Positions 24,092 through 33,794 of a DNA stretch of 64,000 bases are shown here, one piece after another. A program made the translations under genes and the position numbers. Where the stretch lies: positions 1 to 64,000 of the forward strand of contig NZ_JAGGPH010000006.1 in assembly GCF_018613895.1 (NCBI RefSeq), written 5' to 3'. Origin of the DNA: Curtobacterium sp. ISL-83 (GTDB lineage: Bacteria > Actinomycetota > Actinomycetes > Actinomycetales > Microbacteriaceae). Under the pieces are notes generated by a model, which ran no database searches, had not been told where the DNA came from, and was given only the letters and a program-made list of their open reading frames with translations. Each line of letters starts with the position of its first letter. Position 1 is the first letter of the stretch.

Positions 24092-24290
24092 TCACGTTGT
24101 CGCGGGGCCGGTCAGTGCCTGTTGCAGCATCGGCCCGTACCAGGCGATCAAGGTCTGCGGTGGAACTGATCGCAACGTTGCGTCCTGTCGGAGCGTGAGG
24201 GCGGTGAGTAACCCGTCCAGCTGCGCTGCGAAGAGATGTGCGCGCCTCCGCCGTGCGCACTGCCGAAAAGACCTCCTGACTTGATTCGAA
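24092..24290 (-). pseudogene. possible TetR C-terminal remnant
   Basis: The leftward frame ends LFAAQLDGLLTALTLRQDAT, then LIAWYGPMLQQALTG. It resembles the last helices of a TetR ligand domain (L-D-G-L-x-x-A-L, then L-x-P-x-L-x-x-AL). An ESSQEVFSAVRTAEA segment in another frame just upstream would be its continuation after a frameshift. The call is tentative. Confidence 0.35.
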
Positions 24291-24473
24291 CGGGCGCGGT
24301 GGTCTTGGGCCGATCCGCCGCCGGTCGCGCGCGGGTCGACCGCGTTGCAAGATGACGCCCGGCCCACTGAACCTCGGTACCACCGGCACGCGACTGAGTT
24401 CAGCCCAGCGTCGGAGTGGCCCGTCGCGCCCGTCGGCGGCGTCTTGGCGTGCGTGTGATGAACCCCTTGCGCT

Positions 24474-24498
24474 GAAAGCGTTATCTGATAGCGTTTTC
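24474..24498. promoter_or_regulatory. 25-bp palindrome, probable LacI-family operator of the oligosaccharide operon
   Basis: GAAAGCGTTATC and GATAGCGTTTTC face each other across a single T; read on opposite strands both halves fit GAAARCGYTATC. Each half has the central CG of LacI-family sites. TTGCGC at 24468 could be a -35 element, so the site would overlap the promoter. It is about 240 bases upstream of the binding-protein gene. The LacI regulator at the operon end (32387) is the natural candidate to bind it. Confidence 0.55.
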
Positions 24499-24740
24499 TT
24501 ACCGGGTCGCTCCGGTCAGCCGAGCAGCGCATGCTGCTCACTCATCACGAAGAAGTCATGAGGTATCAGTGACGGTCCCGCTCTTGAGCGGCTCCTCCGC
24601 TGCGCCGTGACCAAGCCGAACGCCCCGCCACGCCGCACTCCGGCGCGGCCACCGCCGCCCGGCCCCTCACCGGGGTCGGCGATGACATCTGCACGCCTTT
24701 GGCGCGCAGTTTTCGCGCGCATCAGACAACGGAAAGTTCA

Positions 24741-26063
24741 ATGACGAAATCCATCCTCGCGACCAGCGTCGCTCTCGCTCTCGCTCTCGGCGCCACCGTC
24801 CTCCTGTCCGGATGCTCCTCAGGCGGAAGCCTCTCGGGCAGCTCCTCGAAGAGCGAAGCCACCTGGAACTCGCCAACGAAGGACCTGACCGGTGTCACCA
24901 TCACCTACGGGGGTGGTGTAGCCGGTGGTCCAATCGACCAGGTGATCAAGGCGTTCGAGAAGAAGACACACGCCAGGATCAAGCGCGTCGCCTACCCGGA
25001 CCCGTACGAACAGAACCTCCTCACGAAGGTCGCAACGGGCGACAAGCCGGACCTGGCATCCTGGCAGCCGACCACAAGCGAGCTGACGGCGCTGCAGGCA
25101 CCGACGAATCTCCTGAGCCTGAACGGTGCGCCGTGGCTGCCGAAGGTCAATAAGGACGTTCGGGACTTGACGGGCTTCGTCGGCGGCACCCGCTACGCCG
25201 CACTCGTCACGTCGCCGAGCGTCATCGGCATGTACTACAACAAGGCGCAGTTCGCCAAGTACGGCATCAAGACGACACCCAAGGACTGGGCGGGGATGGT
25301 CGCGGACGCCAAGAAGGTCAAGGACGGCGGGGGTACCCCGTTCTACGAGGCGGGCGCCACCCAGTGGCCCACGCAGTGGTGGCCGCAGGCGCAGATCGCC
25401 GAGAAGGCACCCGCGTTCTGGAAGGACGTGAACTCGAACAAGCAGCAGTTCACGAGCCCGACGATGATGAACGCGATCACCGAGTACAAGAAGCTCATCG
25501 ACCAGGGGTACTTCAACTCCGACATCAAGACCGGCACGTTCGAGAATCAAGCAACGTCCCTGCTCAACGGCAAGGTGGCGATGGTGCTGCAGGTGAACTC
25601 GTACCTGGGCCAGTTGCAGACGACCGCGTCTGCGAAGCAGATTGACGACAAGCTCGGATGGTTCCCGATCTCGGCGAAGGGCAACATCGGCACGAACATC
25701 CCGGACAACTCGAACGCGGTCGTCGCGTTCAAGACCGGGGACGCGAAGCGTGAGGCCGCCTCCCGTCAGTTCCTCAACTTCTGGATGACCACCGACTACA
25801 AATCCTTCATCAAGGCCGCTGGGACCCCGTCGATCGAGACCGGTGTGCCGAGCCCTGACGGCGTTCCGGAGATCGCCAACGAGATCTCAAAATCGCTCGG
25901 CTCGTCCGTTGGCTCCATGCAGTCGCTGGCGATCGCGAACCCCGACCTTTACATCAACCTGGCGAACATGATCCAGGGCACCATGTCCCCTGAACAGGTC
26001 GCCGCCACCACACAGAAGCAGTTCGCGCAGCTCGCTCAGGCCGAGGGCGCGAAGGGGTTCTGA
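24741..26063 (+). CDS. sugar ABC transporter substrate-binding lipoprotein
   Basis: A 440-residue extracellular solute-binding protein, family 1 (CUT1 type). The signal peptide MTKSILATSVALALALGATV is followed by LLSGC, whose Cys is the lipidation site. The mature domain starts after a Ser-rich linker, and features such as KAFEKKTHARIKRV, NSNAVVAFKTG and an AEGAKGF end fit the family. I chose the ATG at 24741 because the signal peptide begins there, with GGAAAG upstream. Its stop overlaps the permease start (TGATG). It should deliver an oligosaccharide to the permeases. The ATPase is not in the window; CUT1 systems often share an MsiK-type ATPase encoded elsewhere. Confidence 0.9.
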   Translation: MTKSILATSVALALALGATVLLSGCSSGGSLSGSSSKSEATWNSPTKDLTGVTITYGGGVAGGPIDQVIKAFEKKTHARIKRVAYPDPYEQNLLTKVATGDKPDLASWQPTTSELTALQAPTNLLSLNGAPWLPKVNKDVRDLTGFVGGTRYAALVTSPSVIGMYYNKAQFAKYGIKTTPKDWAGMVADAKKVKDGGGTPFYEAGATQWPTQWWPQAQIAEKAPAFWKDVNSNKQQFTSPTMMNAITEYKKLIDQGYFNSDIKTGTFENQATSLLNGKVAMVLQVNSYLGQLQTTASAKQIDDKLGWFPISAKGNIGTNIPDNSNAVVAFKTGDAKREAASRQFLNFWMTTDYKSFIKAAGTPSIETGVPSPDGVPEIANEISKSLGSSVGSMQSLAIANPDLYINLANMIQGTMSPEQVAATTQKQFAQLAQAEGAKGF

Positions 26064-27049
26064 TGAGTGTCACCAGCAACTCGCTGAAGCGATCGCTCAG
26101 GCGTCCGGAGCAGGACGAGGGCGTCACGGATCGGGCGCGTCAGCAGAGGCGTAACGACAAGAATCGCCGGGCTGTGGCTCTCGCGAACGCCCGCTCGTAC
26201 CCGGCCTGGTTCCTGGTGCCGGCGTTCGCGATCCTCGCGGTGTTCTTCTTCGTGCCGACGATCCTCAACTTCGTCTACGCGTTCACCAACTGGTCCGCTT
26301 TCCACTCCGGTGTCGGGCTGATCGGCTGGGGTAACTTCACGTCACTGTTCACCGACGGGCAGTTGCTGGTGTCGCTCCGGACCACGGTCGTGTACGCGAT
26401 CCTCGTGGCGGTGTTCCAGAACCTCTTCGGGTTCGTGCTCGCGTTGTTCCTGGAGAAGGACACGCGCCTCAACCGCACGGCCCGGGTGCTCTTCTTCATT
26501 CCAGTGCTCATGTCCTCGCTCGCCGTCGGCTACATATTCCAGGCGATCCTCAAACCGGACGGGCCGCTTAACGGGATCCTCGGCATCTTCAGCGGGCATG
26601 CGGTGAACATCCCGTGGTTGGGTTCGACGACGTGGACCATCGTCGTGGTCGCCCTCGTTCAGGCTTGGAAGTTCCAGGGCCTGTCGATGCTCATCTACCT
26701 CGCCGGGTTCAAGACCATGTCCGAAGACGTGCTCGAGGCCGCCCGCATCGACGGCGCAGGGTGGTGGCGGACATTGCGGAGCATCCGCTTCCCGCTCCTG
26801 GCACCGGCCCTCACCTTCAACGTCGCAACGGCGCTGCTCGGGTCCATGAACGGGTTCGACGTGGTCCAGGCGACGACGAAGGGCGGACCAGCCCAGACCA
26901 CGGAGGTGCTCAACATCTTCATCTACCGCACGTTCGGCCAGGGCCTCTACGCGCAAGCGACCACGATGAGCCTGATCCTGTTCGTCGTCGTCATCGTCTT
27001 CGCCATCCCCGTTATCAAGTTCTTGCGAAAGCGGGAGGAAGTCCTGTGA
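26063..27049 (+). CDS. sugar ABC transporter permease, MalF/UgpA type
   Basis: A 328-residue inner-membrane permease with about six helices after a basic N-terminal tail of ~45 residues. The EAA loop that contacts the ATPase is EDVLEAARIDGAGWWRTLRS near residues 218-238. AYPAWFLVPAFAILAVFFFVPTI-like sequence begins the membrane part, and GPAQTTEVLNIFIY is typical of the MalF/UgpA side. It overlaps the binding-protein stop by one base and the next permease start by four (GTGA). Imports the ligand of the 24741 protein. Confidence 0.9.
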   Translation: MSVTSNSLKRSLRRPEQDEGVTDRARQQRRNDKNRRAVALANARSYPAWFLVPAFAILAVFFFVPTILNFVYAFTNWSAFHSGVGLIGWGNFTSLFTDGQLLVSLRTTVVYAILVAVFQNLFGFVLALFLEKDTRLNRTARVLFFIPVLMSSLAVGYIFQAILKPDGPLNGILGIFSGHAVNIPWLGSTTWTIVVVALVQAWKFQGLSMLIYLAGFKTMSEDVLEAARIDGAGWWRTLRSIRFPLLAPALTFNVATALLGSMNGFDVVQATTKGGPAQTTEVLNIFIYRTFGQGLYAQATTMSLILFVVVIVFAIPVIKFLRKREEVL

Positions 27050-27909
27050 CCACCATCCGAAGCAGCATCCGTCCCGGTGCCAACCGCCGTCGATTCATCG
27101 CCTCGATCCGACCAGTCGCCGTCGTCATCGTCACCCTCGTCGTCATCGGCGTTCCGATGTGGATGGTGTTGGTGAACTCGTTCAAAACGACCGGCGAGTC
27201 GCAGTCGCCGAACCTGGCACTGCCTCACGTCTGGAACCTGGTGCAGAACTACTCCCAGGTGTTCTCAGAGGGAGACATCTGGGGAGGGTTCATCGGCAGC
27301 CTGCTCGTCACCGTGCCGTCCGTCGTCGGCGTATTGATCGTCGGCACCGCCGCTTCGTGGGTCCTCGCACGCCGAGCCACGAGGGCGATGTCGTTCCTCT
27401 ACTCGGTCGGCATCTCGGGAATTGTGCTCCCGCCGGCCGTCATCACGATCGTGCTGACGCTGAAGGACCTGGGCATCGCGGGCACGGTCGTCGGGATGGT
27501 GGGCGTCTACATGGGCATGTTTATGGCGACGGTCATCTTCTTCGTGACGGGCTTCATCAGGAACATCCCCATTGAGCTCGAGGAGGCTGCTCGGATTGAC
27601 GGCGCACGCCCGATCCAGGTGTACCTGCAGATCATCCTGCCGCTCCTCGGGCCGGTGATCGCTACCGCGACGATCCTCGTCACGCTTTCCGTCTGGAACG
27701 AGGTGTTCTACGCGTTCTTCGTCCTCGGTGGCGGTTCGACGTCGACGATGCCGCTGAACCTGTTCCAGGTGGCTTCGCAATCGCAATACACGAACAACTG
27801 GAACCTCATTTTCGCTTACGTCGTCCTCATGAGCCTGCCCATGCTGGTCGTGTTCATCGTCGCGCAACGGCGCATCGTGTCCGGCATCACGGCGGGGGCT
27901 GTCAAGTGA
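27046..27909 (+). CDS. sugar ABC transporter permease, MalG/UgpE type
   Basis: A 287-residue second permease from GTG 27046, which overlaps the upstream TGA. An open frame reaching back to 26614 is only a shadow of the first permease. Six helices are expected. VVIGVPMWMVLVNSFKTTGE is the usual first-helix region of UgpE/MalG proteins, and the EAA loop reads ELEEAARIDGARPIQVYLQI. It overlaps the glycosidase start by four bases. Pairs with 26063 to form the pore. Confidence 0.9.
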   Translation: MTTIRSSIRPGANRRRFIASIRPVAVVIVTLVVIGVPMWMVLVNSFKTTGESQSPNLALPHVWNLVQNYSQVFSEGDIWGGFIGSLLVTVPSVVGVLIVGTAASWVLARRATRAMSFLYSVGISGIVLPPAVITIVLTLKDLGIAGTVVGMVGVYMGMFMATVIFFVTGFIRNIPIELEEAARIDGARPIQVYLQIILPLLGPVIATATILVTLSVWNEVFYAFFVLGGGSTSTMPLNLFQVASQSQYTNNWNLIFAYVVLMSLPMLVVFIVAQRRIVSGITAGAVK

Positions 27910-30900
27910 CCGTCATTTCAGCGCTCGCCACAGAGACGCGAATCGAAACCGGAAACGCCGACCTCGAGATCGTGCTCCTAGAACAGGGCGACGAGCCCCT
28001 TCGGGTGCTCCGTTGGGGGCCCCGGGGCCGCACCGCGGACCTCGCGCCCGGGCAGCCGGTGATCGAGGTGCTCACAGTCGATTCCGGACACGCGCCCTCG
28101 TCCTCCCGCCTCAGCTTGGGGGAGAGCACGAGCCACCTTCGATACGTCTCGCACCACTCCGCCGATGTCGACGGATGGACCCGGCTAAACGTGACGCTTC
28201 AGGAGGTCAACGTCAACCGCGACACTCCCCTGCGCGCGGTGCTCCACCTCGAGATCCCACAGAGTGGTTTGGCGGCCCGATCATCTGTCACGCTGACCGC
28301 GACTGGCGACGGACCAGCTCGCGTCGTGCAGGCCGTGACGGCTCTCGCGTTGCGGGTCGGTCTCGGTCCGACGGCCGTCACGGCATCAGACGCTCTCCGG
28401 CTCGCCTCGGCGGAGAGCGATTGGATCGGCGAATCCCGATGGCGAGTCCGAGACCTCCGTGCTGCGGGACTCCCAGACCTCCGCCTCCCGGCACACCAGA
28501 CGGGCGCACGCGGCAGCATCTCGTTCGCCTCGGAAGGAACGTGGTCCACTGGACGCGTATTACCCACCGGCGTGCTCCAGACCCGCGCAGACCATGGCGG
28601 TGCCCTCGCCTGGCAGATCGAGCACAACGGCGGCTGGCGGTGGGAGGTCGGGGAAGACCTCGAGGGGACATCGCTCGCGCTCTCCGGACCCACGGACGCA
28701 GACCACCAGTGGCTGGCGGTGCTCCACCCCGGCGAGGACTTCACAACCGTACCGGCGACCGTCGCTGCCGGCGACGACCTGGAGGACGCGATCGCCGAGC
28801 TGACCGACTTCAGACGTCTGGCCCGCCGGACGCACCCGGACAACACAGCACTCGGTGTCGTCTTCAACGACTACATGAACACGCTGATGGGTGATCCGAC
28901 GACGGCGAAGCTGCTGCCGCTCATCGACGCGGCGGCAGAAGCGGGCGCCCAGTACTTCATGATCGACGCGGGCTGGTACGACGACTCCGGAGACTGGTGG
29001 TACTCCGTCGGAGACTGGCTCCCGTCGACGGTACGGTTCCCGGGCGGCCTCGCGGCCGTCGTTGAGCGGATCCGCCAGCGGGACATGATCCCAGGCCTGT
29101 GGCTGGAGCCCGAGGTGGTCGGCGTCGATAGTCCGGCAGCGGAGCGGCTGCCCGCAGACGCGTTCTTGTCCCGCAACGGTGTACGCGTTGTGGAGCACGG
29201 CCGATACCACCTGGACCTTCGACACCCTGCCGCGATCGCACACCTGAACGCCGTCATCGACCGGCTCGTCACTGACATGGGTGTCGGGTACTTCAAGCTC
29301 GACTACAACATCAATCCCGGCGCCGGCACGGACATTGACGCGGTCAGCCCCGGTAGCGGCCTGCTCGCCCACAACCGCGCGCACCTCGCCTGGCTGGACT
29401 CCGTGCTGGACCGCCACCCAGACCTGGTGCTCGAGAATTGTGGTTCGGGCGCGATGCGGATGGACCAGGCGATGCTCTCACGGCTGCAGTTGCAGTCGAC
29501 GACGGACCAACAGGACCCGGAGGCGTACCCGCCGATCGCGGCTGCGGCTCCGCTCATGATGCTCCCCGAGCAAGCAGCGAACTGGGCCTACCCCCAACCA
29601 AACATGGACGATGAGGCGCTCGCCTTCACCCTGTGCACGGCGATCCTCGGACGGTTCTACCTGTCGGGTCACGTCGACACCATGAGCACGAGTCAGACGA
29701 CCCTGGTCGCCGAGGCTGTCGCCGCGCACAAGCGACTGCGGCACGATCTGGCGGCGGGACATGCGTCCTGGCCGCTCGGCATCGAGCAGTGGACAGCACC
29801 GTGGGTTGCGCTGGCGATCGGCACCCGCGACCAGCGATACCTCACTCTCTGGCGCCGGACAGGCTCCCTCGCGAGGATCTCCGTGCCCCTGCCCGACCTC
29901 GTCGGCCAGGCCGTGTTCGTCGACACCGTGTTTCCCACCCGGCTCGAGCCATGGGAGTACCGGTGGGACGCGGACGCCGGCGTCCTGCACGTGACCTCCA
30001 CAGGTCCTGAGGTGGCCGCCCGCACGATCAGGATCACGACCTCGCGGGCTCAAGTCGCCGTGACGGTCGATGCGACAGCCGTGACCGGTACCGTCCACGG
30101 CGGCGCATCGGGCATGCTTTACGGCCTCGGCGACGTCGGGGTCCCGTCCGCGGCTCTCGTCGCTGGTGTCAGACCGCGGACCGTCGCCCAGAAGGCTCCT
30201 GGTGGGGCGCAGCATCCGGGAGGTGACGCGGCCGAACTCGCGGACGGGTTCTTTGCAGCCGGCGGGGCCGAGGTCGTGGTGTACCTGCAGGACGCACTCA
30301 GCCAGTGGCCGTACGAAGAGATCGGGATCGAGGGGTACGCGACTCTCGTCCGCGACCTCGTGACGCAGACCGCGGAACGGCCGGACCGTTCACGCTTCGT
30401 GTGGGTGCCGTTCAATGAAGGAGACTGGATCTGGTACGCCGACTGGTCCCCGGCTGGTCGGGACCGTTTCCTCGCCGACTGGGTAACCATTCACCAAGCG
30501 ATCCGATCTGTGGACCCGGCGGCACGCATCGCAGGACCGAACGAATCGCGCTACCACCCGGATCGCGTCACCGATTTCTTGACCTTCGCAGCGGCTCACG
30601 ACGTCCTGCCGGACGTGATGAGCTGGCACGAGCTGCAGCCATCCTCGCTCGAGCGCTACCCGAACCACTACGCGCACTACCGGGCGCTCGAGCGTCATCT
30701 AGGTCTGAACCCCCTGCCCATCAACATCGACGAGTACGGCAATCGGCGAGACATGTCCAACCCGGGCCAGTTGATCCAGTGGCTCGCCCTCTTCGAGGAC
30801 ACGAAGGTGGACGCAGACCTGGCGTACTGGACAATGGCGGGCAACCTCGATGACCATGCGGTTGGGATCAACCAAGCGAACGGGGGCTGGTGGCTTCTCC

Positions 30901-32390
30901 ACTGGTACGCCAGCCTCACCGGGCAGACCGTGGGCGTCGCGACGCAGCACGCGGGCGTGCGGGACAGCGTGCGCGCCATCGCCGCCCGTGACGGTGCCGT
31001 GCTCCGAGTGATCGTCGGAGGTACCGCCGACGCTATCGCCCTACGTGTCGCGGAGCTTCCATCCGGACACAAGGACGTCCGCCTCCGGATCTCTCAAGTG
31101 ACCTGGTCCGGCTACGAGGGTGACGCGCAAGCCCCCGTCGTCCTTGACGACCGCGTTGTCGCCGTGACGGACGACGACGCGCTGGTCGTGAACCTCCCGG
31201 GCGGCGACCCGCAAGCAGCGTTCCTCGTCGTGATCACGCCCAACGCCGGTGGTGTCCCCGTTCCGGCTCCGCCGTGGGCGCTGCATGCCGACGTATCGGA
31301 GGCCGAGGTGGTCGGTGCCGAGATGCGCCGGCACGGGGACGATCCGCAGGAGTACGCGGCGGCCGGCCGCGTGTCCGTTGCAGCGTTGCCCCACCCGTGG
31401 AGCTCCGTGGAGTTCCCGGTCACGGTGCCAAAGGCGGGCGAGTACCTCTTGGGCATCGTCTACGGAACGGAAGGTCGCCCGGCTGGTGCGTCGCTCGTCA
31501 TCGACGGCGTCACGGTGGGACCGGTCGAGTTCCCCGCCACGCTCTCCCGCACCTACGCGGGACGAATGGACATCCCTGTTCTGCTCGCCGCGGGACCGCA
31601 CCGCATCAGCCTCTGCGCCTCCGCTCTCGTCGCATCCGAGTCCACCCATGACATCGCGGTGCAGCGACTCATCGTGACGGAGCACACCCTGGTCCAGACG
31701 ACCCGCTACGACGCAGTCGACGCACGACTCGCCGGAGGGGCAGCGCTCCGCTTCGATGCCGTCGAGACCCCCACGGGCATTGCGGCTGTCGAACTGGGAC
31801 GCGGTAGCGCGACGTTCTTCGTCGCGACGCGTCGCCGCGGTGCTCACGTGGTGAACGTGGAGGGGCAGGGCGATGTCGCAGTCACCATCGACGGTCGCGC
31901 CGTGTCGGAGACGGGCGCGCCTATTACGCTCACCTTGCCACTCGGTGTCAGCGTCATTCGTGTCACCGCGTCCGGTCGCGCCGTCGTCCAGGCGGTCGCC
32001 GTGTCCGAAGCGCCGCCGGTCGAGGTTCAGAGCTGGTCGTTCGACCCGCCGGTGGAGCGCTGGGATGACGGCAGAGAGGTGGAACTGACGCTAGACGGCA
32101 ACGCGGGGGGTGAATTCCTGCTGACGGTCGAATACTCCAACGCCTCGAGGATGACCGGGCACCTGTACAACGCCGATGTGATCACCACGATTCTCGAGGC
32201 AAGAGTCGGTGGACGCGACGCGGTGGCAGTACCGTGTCGATTCACCAACTCATGGGACACGTATCGGGAAGTGAGCGTCCCGTTCACGATCGAACGGGGT
32301 GACGAAGGACCCGTGATCCTCGCAACGTCCGGACGCAGTGGTGTCCGGGTAGCTCGGGTCACCCTCGAGCCGCTCGTGCTCCGGTCGTGA
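27906..32390 (+). CDS. two-catalytic-domain glycosidase: GH36 plus clan GH-A (GH39-like)
   Basis: A 1494-residue protein with no signal peptide, so cytoplasmic. Residues ~1-280 form a beta-rich N-domain, ~290-650 a GH36 alpha-galactosidase barrel: YFKLDYN with nucleophile D466, the CGSGAMRMD block, and D534 in STTDQQD as acid/base. From ~690 to 1090 a second barrel follows, with VPFNEGDW (E838, acid/base) and NIDEYGN (E943, nucleophile), the spacing of clan GH-A enzymes such as GH39. The remaining ~400 residues look like two carbohydrate-binding or beta-sandwich modules. Presumably it splits an imported oligosaccharide at two linkages. Specificity of the second domain is not readable. The start and stop each overlap neighbours by four bases. 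Confidence 0.85.
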   Translation: MTVISALATETRIETGNADLEIVLLEQGDEPLRVLRWGPRGRTADLAPGQPVIEVLTVDSGHAPSSSRLSLGESTSHLRYVSHHSADVDGWTRLNVTLQEVNVNRDTPLRAVLHLEIPQSGLAARSSVTLTATGDGPARVVQAVTALALRVGLGPTAVTASDALRLASAESDWIGESRWRVRDLRAAGLPDLRLPAHQTGARGSISFASEGTWSTGRVLPTGVLQTRADHGGALAWQIEHNGGWRWEVGEDLEGTSLALSGPTDADHQWLAVLHPGEDFTTVPATVAAGDDLEDAIAELTDFRRLARRTHPDNTALGVVFNDYMNTLMGDPTTAKLLPLIDAAAEAGAQYFMIDAGWYDDSGDWWYSVGDWLPSTVRFPGGLAAVVERIRQRDMIPGLWLEPEVVGVDSPAAERLPADAFLSRNGVRVVEHGRYHLDLRHPAAIAHLNAVIDRLVTDMGVGYFKLDYNINPGAGTDIDAVSPGSGLLAHNRAHLAWLDSVLDRHPDLVLENCGSGAMRMDQAMLSRLQLQSTTDQQDPEAYPPIAAAAPLMMLPEQAANWAYPQPNMDDEALAFTLCTAILGRFYLSGHVDTMSTSQTTLVAEAVAAHKRLRHDLAAGHASWPLGIEQWTAPWVALAIGTRDQRYLTLWRRTGSLARISVPLPDLVGQAVFVDTVFPTRLEPWEYRWDADAGVLHVTSTGPEVAARTIRITTSRAQVAVTVDATAVTGTVHGGASGMLYGLGDVGVPSAALVAGVRPRTVAQKAPGGAQHPGGDAAELADGFFAAGGAEVVVYLQDALSQWPYEEIGIEGYATLVRDLVTQTAERPDRSRFVWVPFNEGDWIWYADWSPAGRDRFLADWVTIHQAIRSVDPAARIAGPNESRYHPDRVTDFLTFAAAHDVLPDVMSWHELQPSSLERYPNHYAHYRALERHLGLNPLPINIDEYGNRRDMSNPGQLIQWLALFEDTKVDADLAYWTMAGNLDDHAVGINQANGGWWLLHWYASLTGQTVGVATQHAGVRDSVRAIAARDGAVLRVIVGGTADAIALRVAELPSGHKDVRLRISQVTWSGYEGDAQAPVVLDDRVVAVTDDDALVVNLPGGDPQAAFLVVITPNAGGVPVPAPPWALHADVSEAEVVGAEMRRHGDDPQEYAAAGRVSVAALPHPWSSVEFPVTVPKAGEYLLGIVYGTEGRPAGASLVIDGVTVGPVEFPATLSRTYAGRMDIPVLLAAGPHRISLCASALVASESTHDIAVQRLIVTEHTLVQTTRYDAVDARLAGGAALRFDAVETPTGIAAVELGRGSATFFVATRRRGAHVVNVEGQGDVAVTIDGRAVSETGAPITLTLPLGVSVIRVTASGRAVVQAVAVSEAPPVEVQSWSFDPPVERWDDGREVELTLDGNAGGEFLLTVEYSNASRMTGHLYNADVITTILEARVGGRDAVAVPCRFTNSWDTYREVSVPFTIERGDEGPVILATSGRSGVRVARVTLEPLVLRS

Positions 32391-33451
32391 CGGACATCAG
32401 CGAGAGTCCCATCGGCCACCCCAGCCAGTATGCTGACCCCACGATGTCGCGGTCCTTTGCGAAGCCAGCAAGCATCGGCGACGTCGCCAAGGTCGCCGGA
32501 GTTTCGGTACCGACCGTCTCACGCGTGCTCACTGGCGCTGCCCCCGTCAGTCCGGACAAGCGACAGCGTGTGCTCGAAGCGATCGAGGAACTCGGCTACC
32601 GTCCGAACGGTGCCGCTCGAGCGCTCGCGAGCGGGAAGCAGAAGTTCATTGCGGTGATGACGTCCGAGACCTCCATCTTCGGCTACTCCGCGACGATTCA
32701 AGGGATCGAGACCGCTGCACGAGCAGCGGGCTACTTCGTCGTTATCTCCGTGGTCGAGAGCCCCACCGCAGAGGAGGCGGAGCAGGCTGTCCGACTCGTA
32801 CTAGGACAGCCGCTTGCCGGCGTCATCGTGTTGAAGTTCGACCCAGTCGGGGTGCGGGTGCTGGAAGCGCTTCCCCTCGACTTGCCGGTGGTCGCGGTCT
32901 CGGGGGAGGTCGCCTCGGACGTGTCGCAGGCTGTCCTCGATGAGGTCCAGGCGGGCACGGACGTCACTCGGTATCTCCTGGATCTGGGACACGAGACAGT
33001 GCACCACGTCGCAATTCCGCCCTCTCGAGAAGAAGACGGTAGGACGATCGGCTGGCGGAATGCGCTCGAAGCGGCCGGCGCCATCGTCCCTCCTGTCATC
33101 TCGGCAACCTGGGATGCCGCGTCCGGGGTCCGGATCGGTCGTGCGCTCGCAATTCGAAGGGACGTCACCGCGGTGTTCTGCGGCAACGACGAGATCGCAA
33201 TGGGCTTGATCGCGGGTCTGTCGGACGGCGGAGCACGGGTGCCCGAAGACGTGAGCGTGGTCGGTTTCGACGACCATCCGTTGGCGGGCGTCTGGCGTCC
33301 AGGACTCACGACGATGGCGCAGGATTTTCCCGGACTGGGCCGGCGGGCATTCGGCCTCATGGCCAAGCTCCTCGAGGGAGACCGGGAGGTAACACTCTCG
33401 ACATCGCTCCCCGAACTTGTCGTCCGTGCAAGCGCCGGCCCTCCTCGGTGA
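32387..33451 (+). CDS. LacI-family transcriptional regulator of the oligosaccharide operon
   Basis: A 354-residue regulator. The N-terminal helix-turn-helix is ASIGDVAKVAGVSVPTVSRVL and the hinge helix ends GAARALASGK. A periplasmic-binding-type ligand domain follows, with TAVFCGNDEIAMGLI and VSVVGFDDHPLAGV as typical late motifs. The GTG at 32387 overlaps the glycosidase stop (GTGA); an ATG at 32444 (MSRSFAKP) gives a more usual N-terminus and is equally possible. It closes the operon and probably represses it through the palindrome at 24474. Confidence 0.9.
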   Translation: MTDISESPIGHPSQYADPTMSRSFAKPASIGDVAKVAGVSVPTVSRVLTGAAPVSPDKRQRVLEAIEELGYRPNGAARALASGKQKFIAVMTSETSIFGYSATIQGIETAARAAGYFVVISVVESPTAEEAEQAVRLVLGQPLAGVIVLKFDPVGVRVLEALPLDLPVVAVSGEVASDVSQAVLDEVQAGTDVTRYLLDLGHETVHHVAIPPSREEDGRTIGWRNALEAAGAIVPPVISATWDAASGVRIGRALAIRRDVTAVFCGNDEIAMGLIAGLSDGGARVPEDVSVVGFDDHPLAGVWRPGLTTMAQDFPGLGRRAFGLMAKLLEGDREVTLSTSLPELVVRASAGPPR

Positions 33452-33467
33452 TGCACCGCTTTCGGGT

Positions 33468-33750
33468 GGCGGGCGGCTCACGGACCACTTCCACACCGGC
33501 CATTTAGTCCTGCTCGATCGCCTCGGTGGGGCTATCGCCGCCGCCGCAGCCGGCTGGTCGGAGCGAGTTGCTAGCGTGACCGAGGTCACATCCGAAGCGG
33601 ACTGCCCCGACACCTACCGAACGGTTACTGGCATGCTCATCCGCCCCGACGGCATCATCGCCTGGGCGACGGACACGAGCGACCCCGACGATGGCATCGC
33701 CGGGTTGACGGTGGCACTGCACCGCTGGGCTGGCGCGAGACGTCGCCCGG
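33468..33750 (+). pseudogene. FAD monooxygenase C-terminal remnant
   Basis: The frame reads a decayed C-terminus of an aromatic-ring hydroxylase: LLDRLGG, then GMLIRPDGIIAWATD and a final ALHRWAG. LIRPDG-x-(I/V)-AW is the characteristic end of PheA/TfdB/PgaE-type proteins. The FAD-binding N-terminus is missing. The same open frame runs on into an MFS fragment, so the continuous frame is accidental. Confidence 0.55.
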
Positions 33751-33794
33751 TGACCGCCCCGATGATGCCGGAGCGTCCACGCGCTCCGCCCAGG

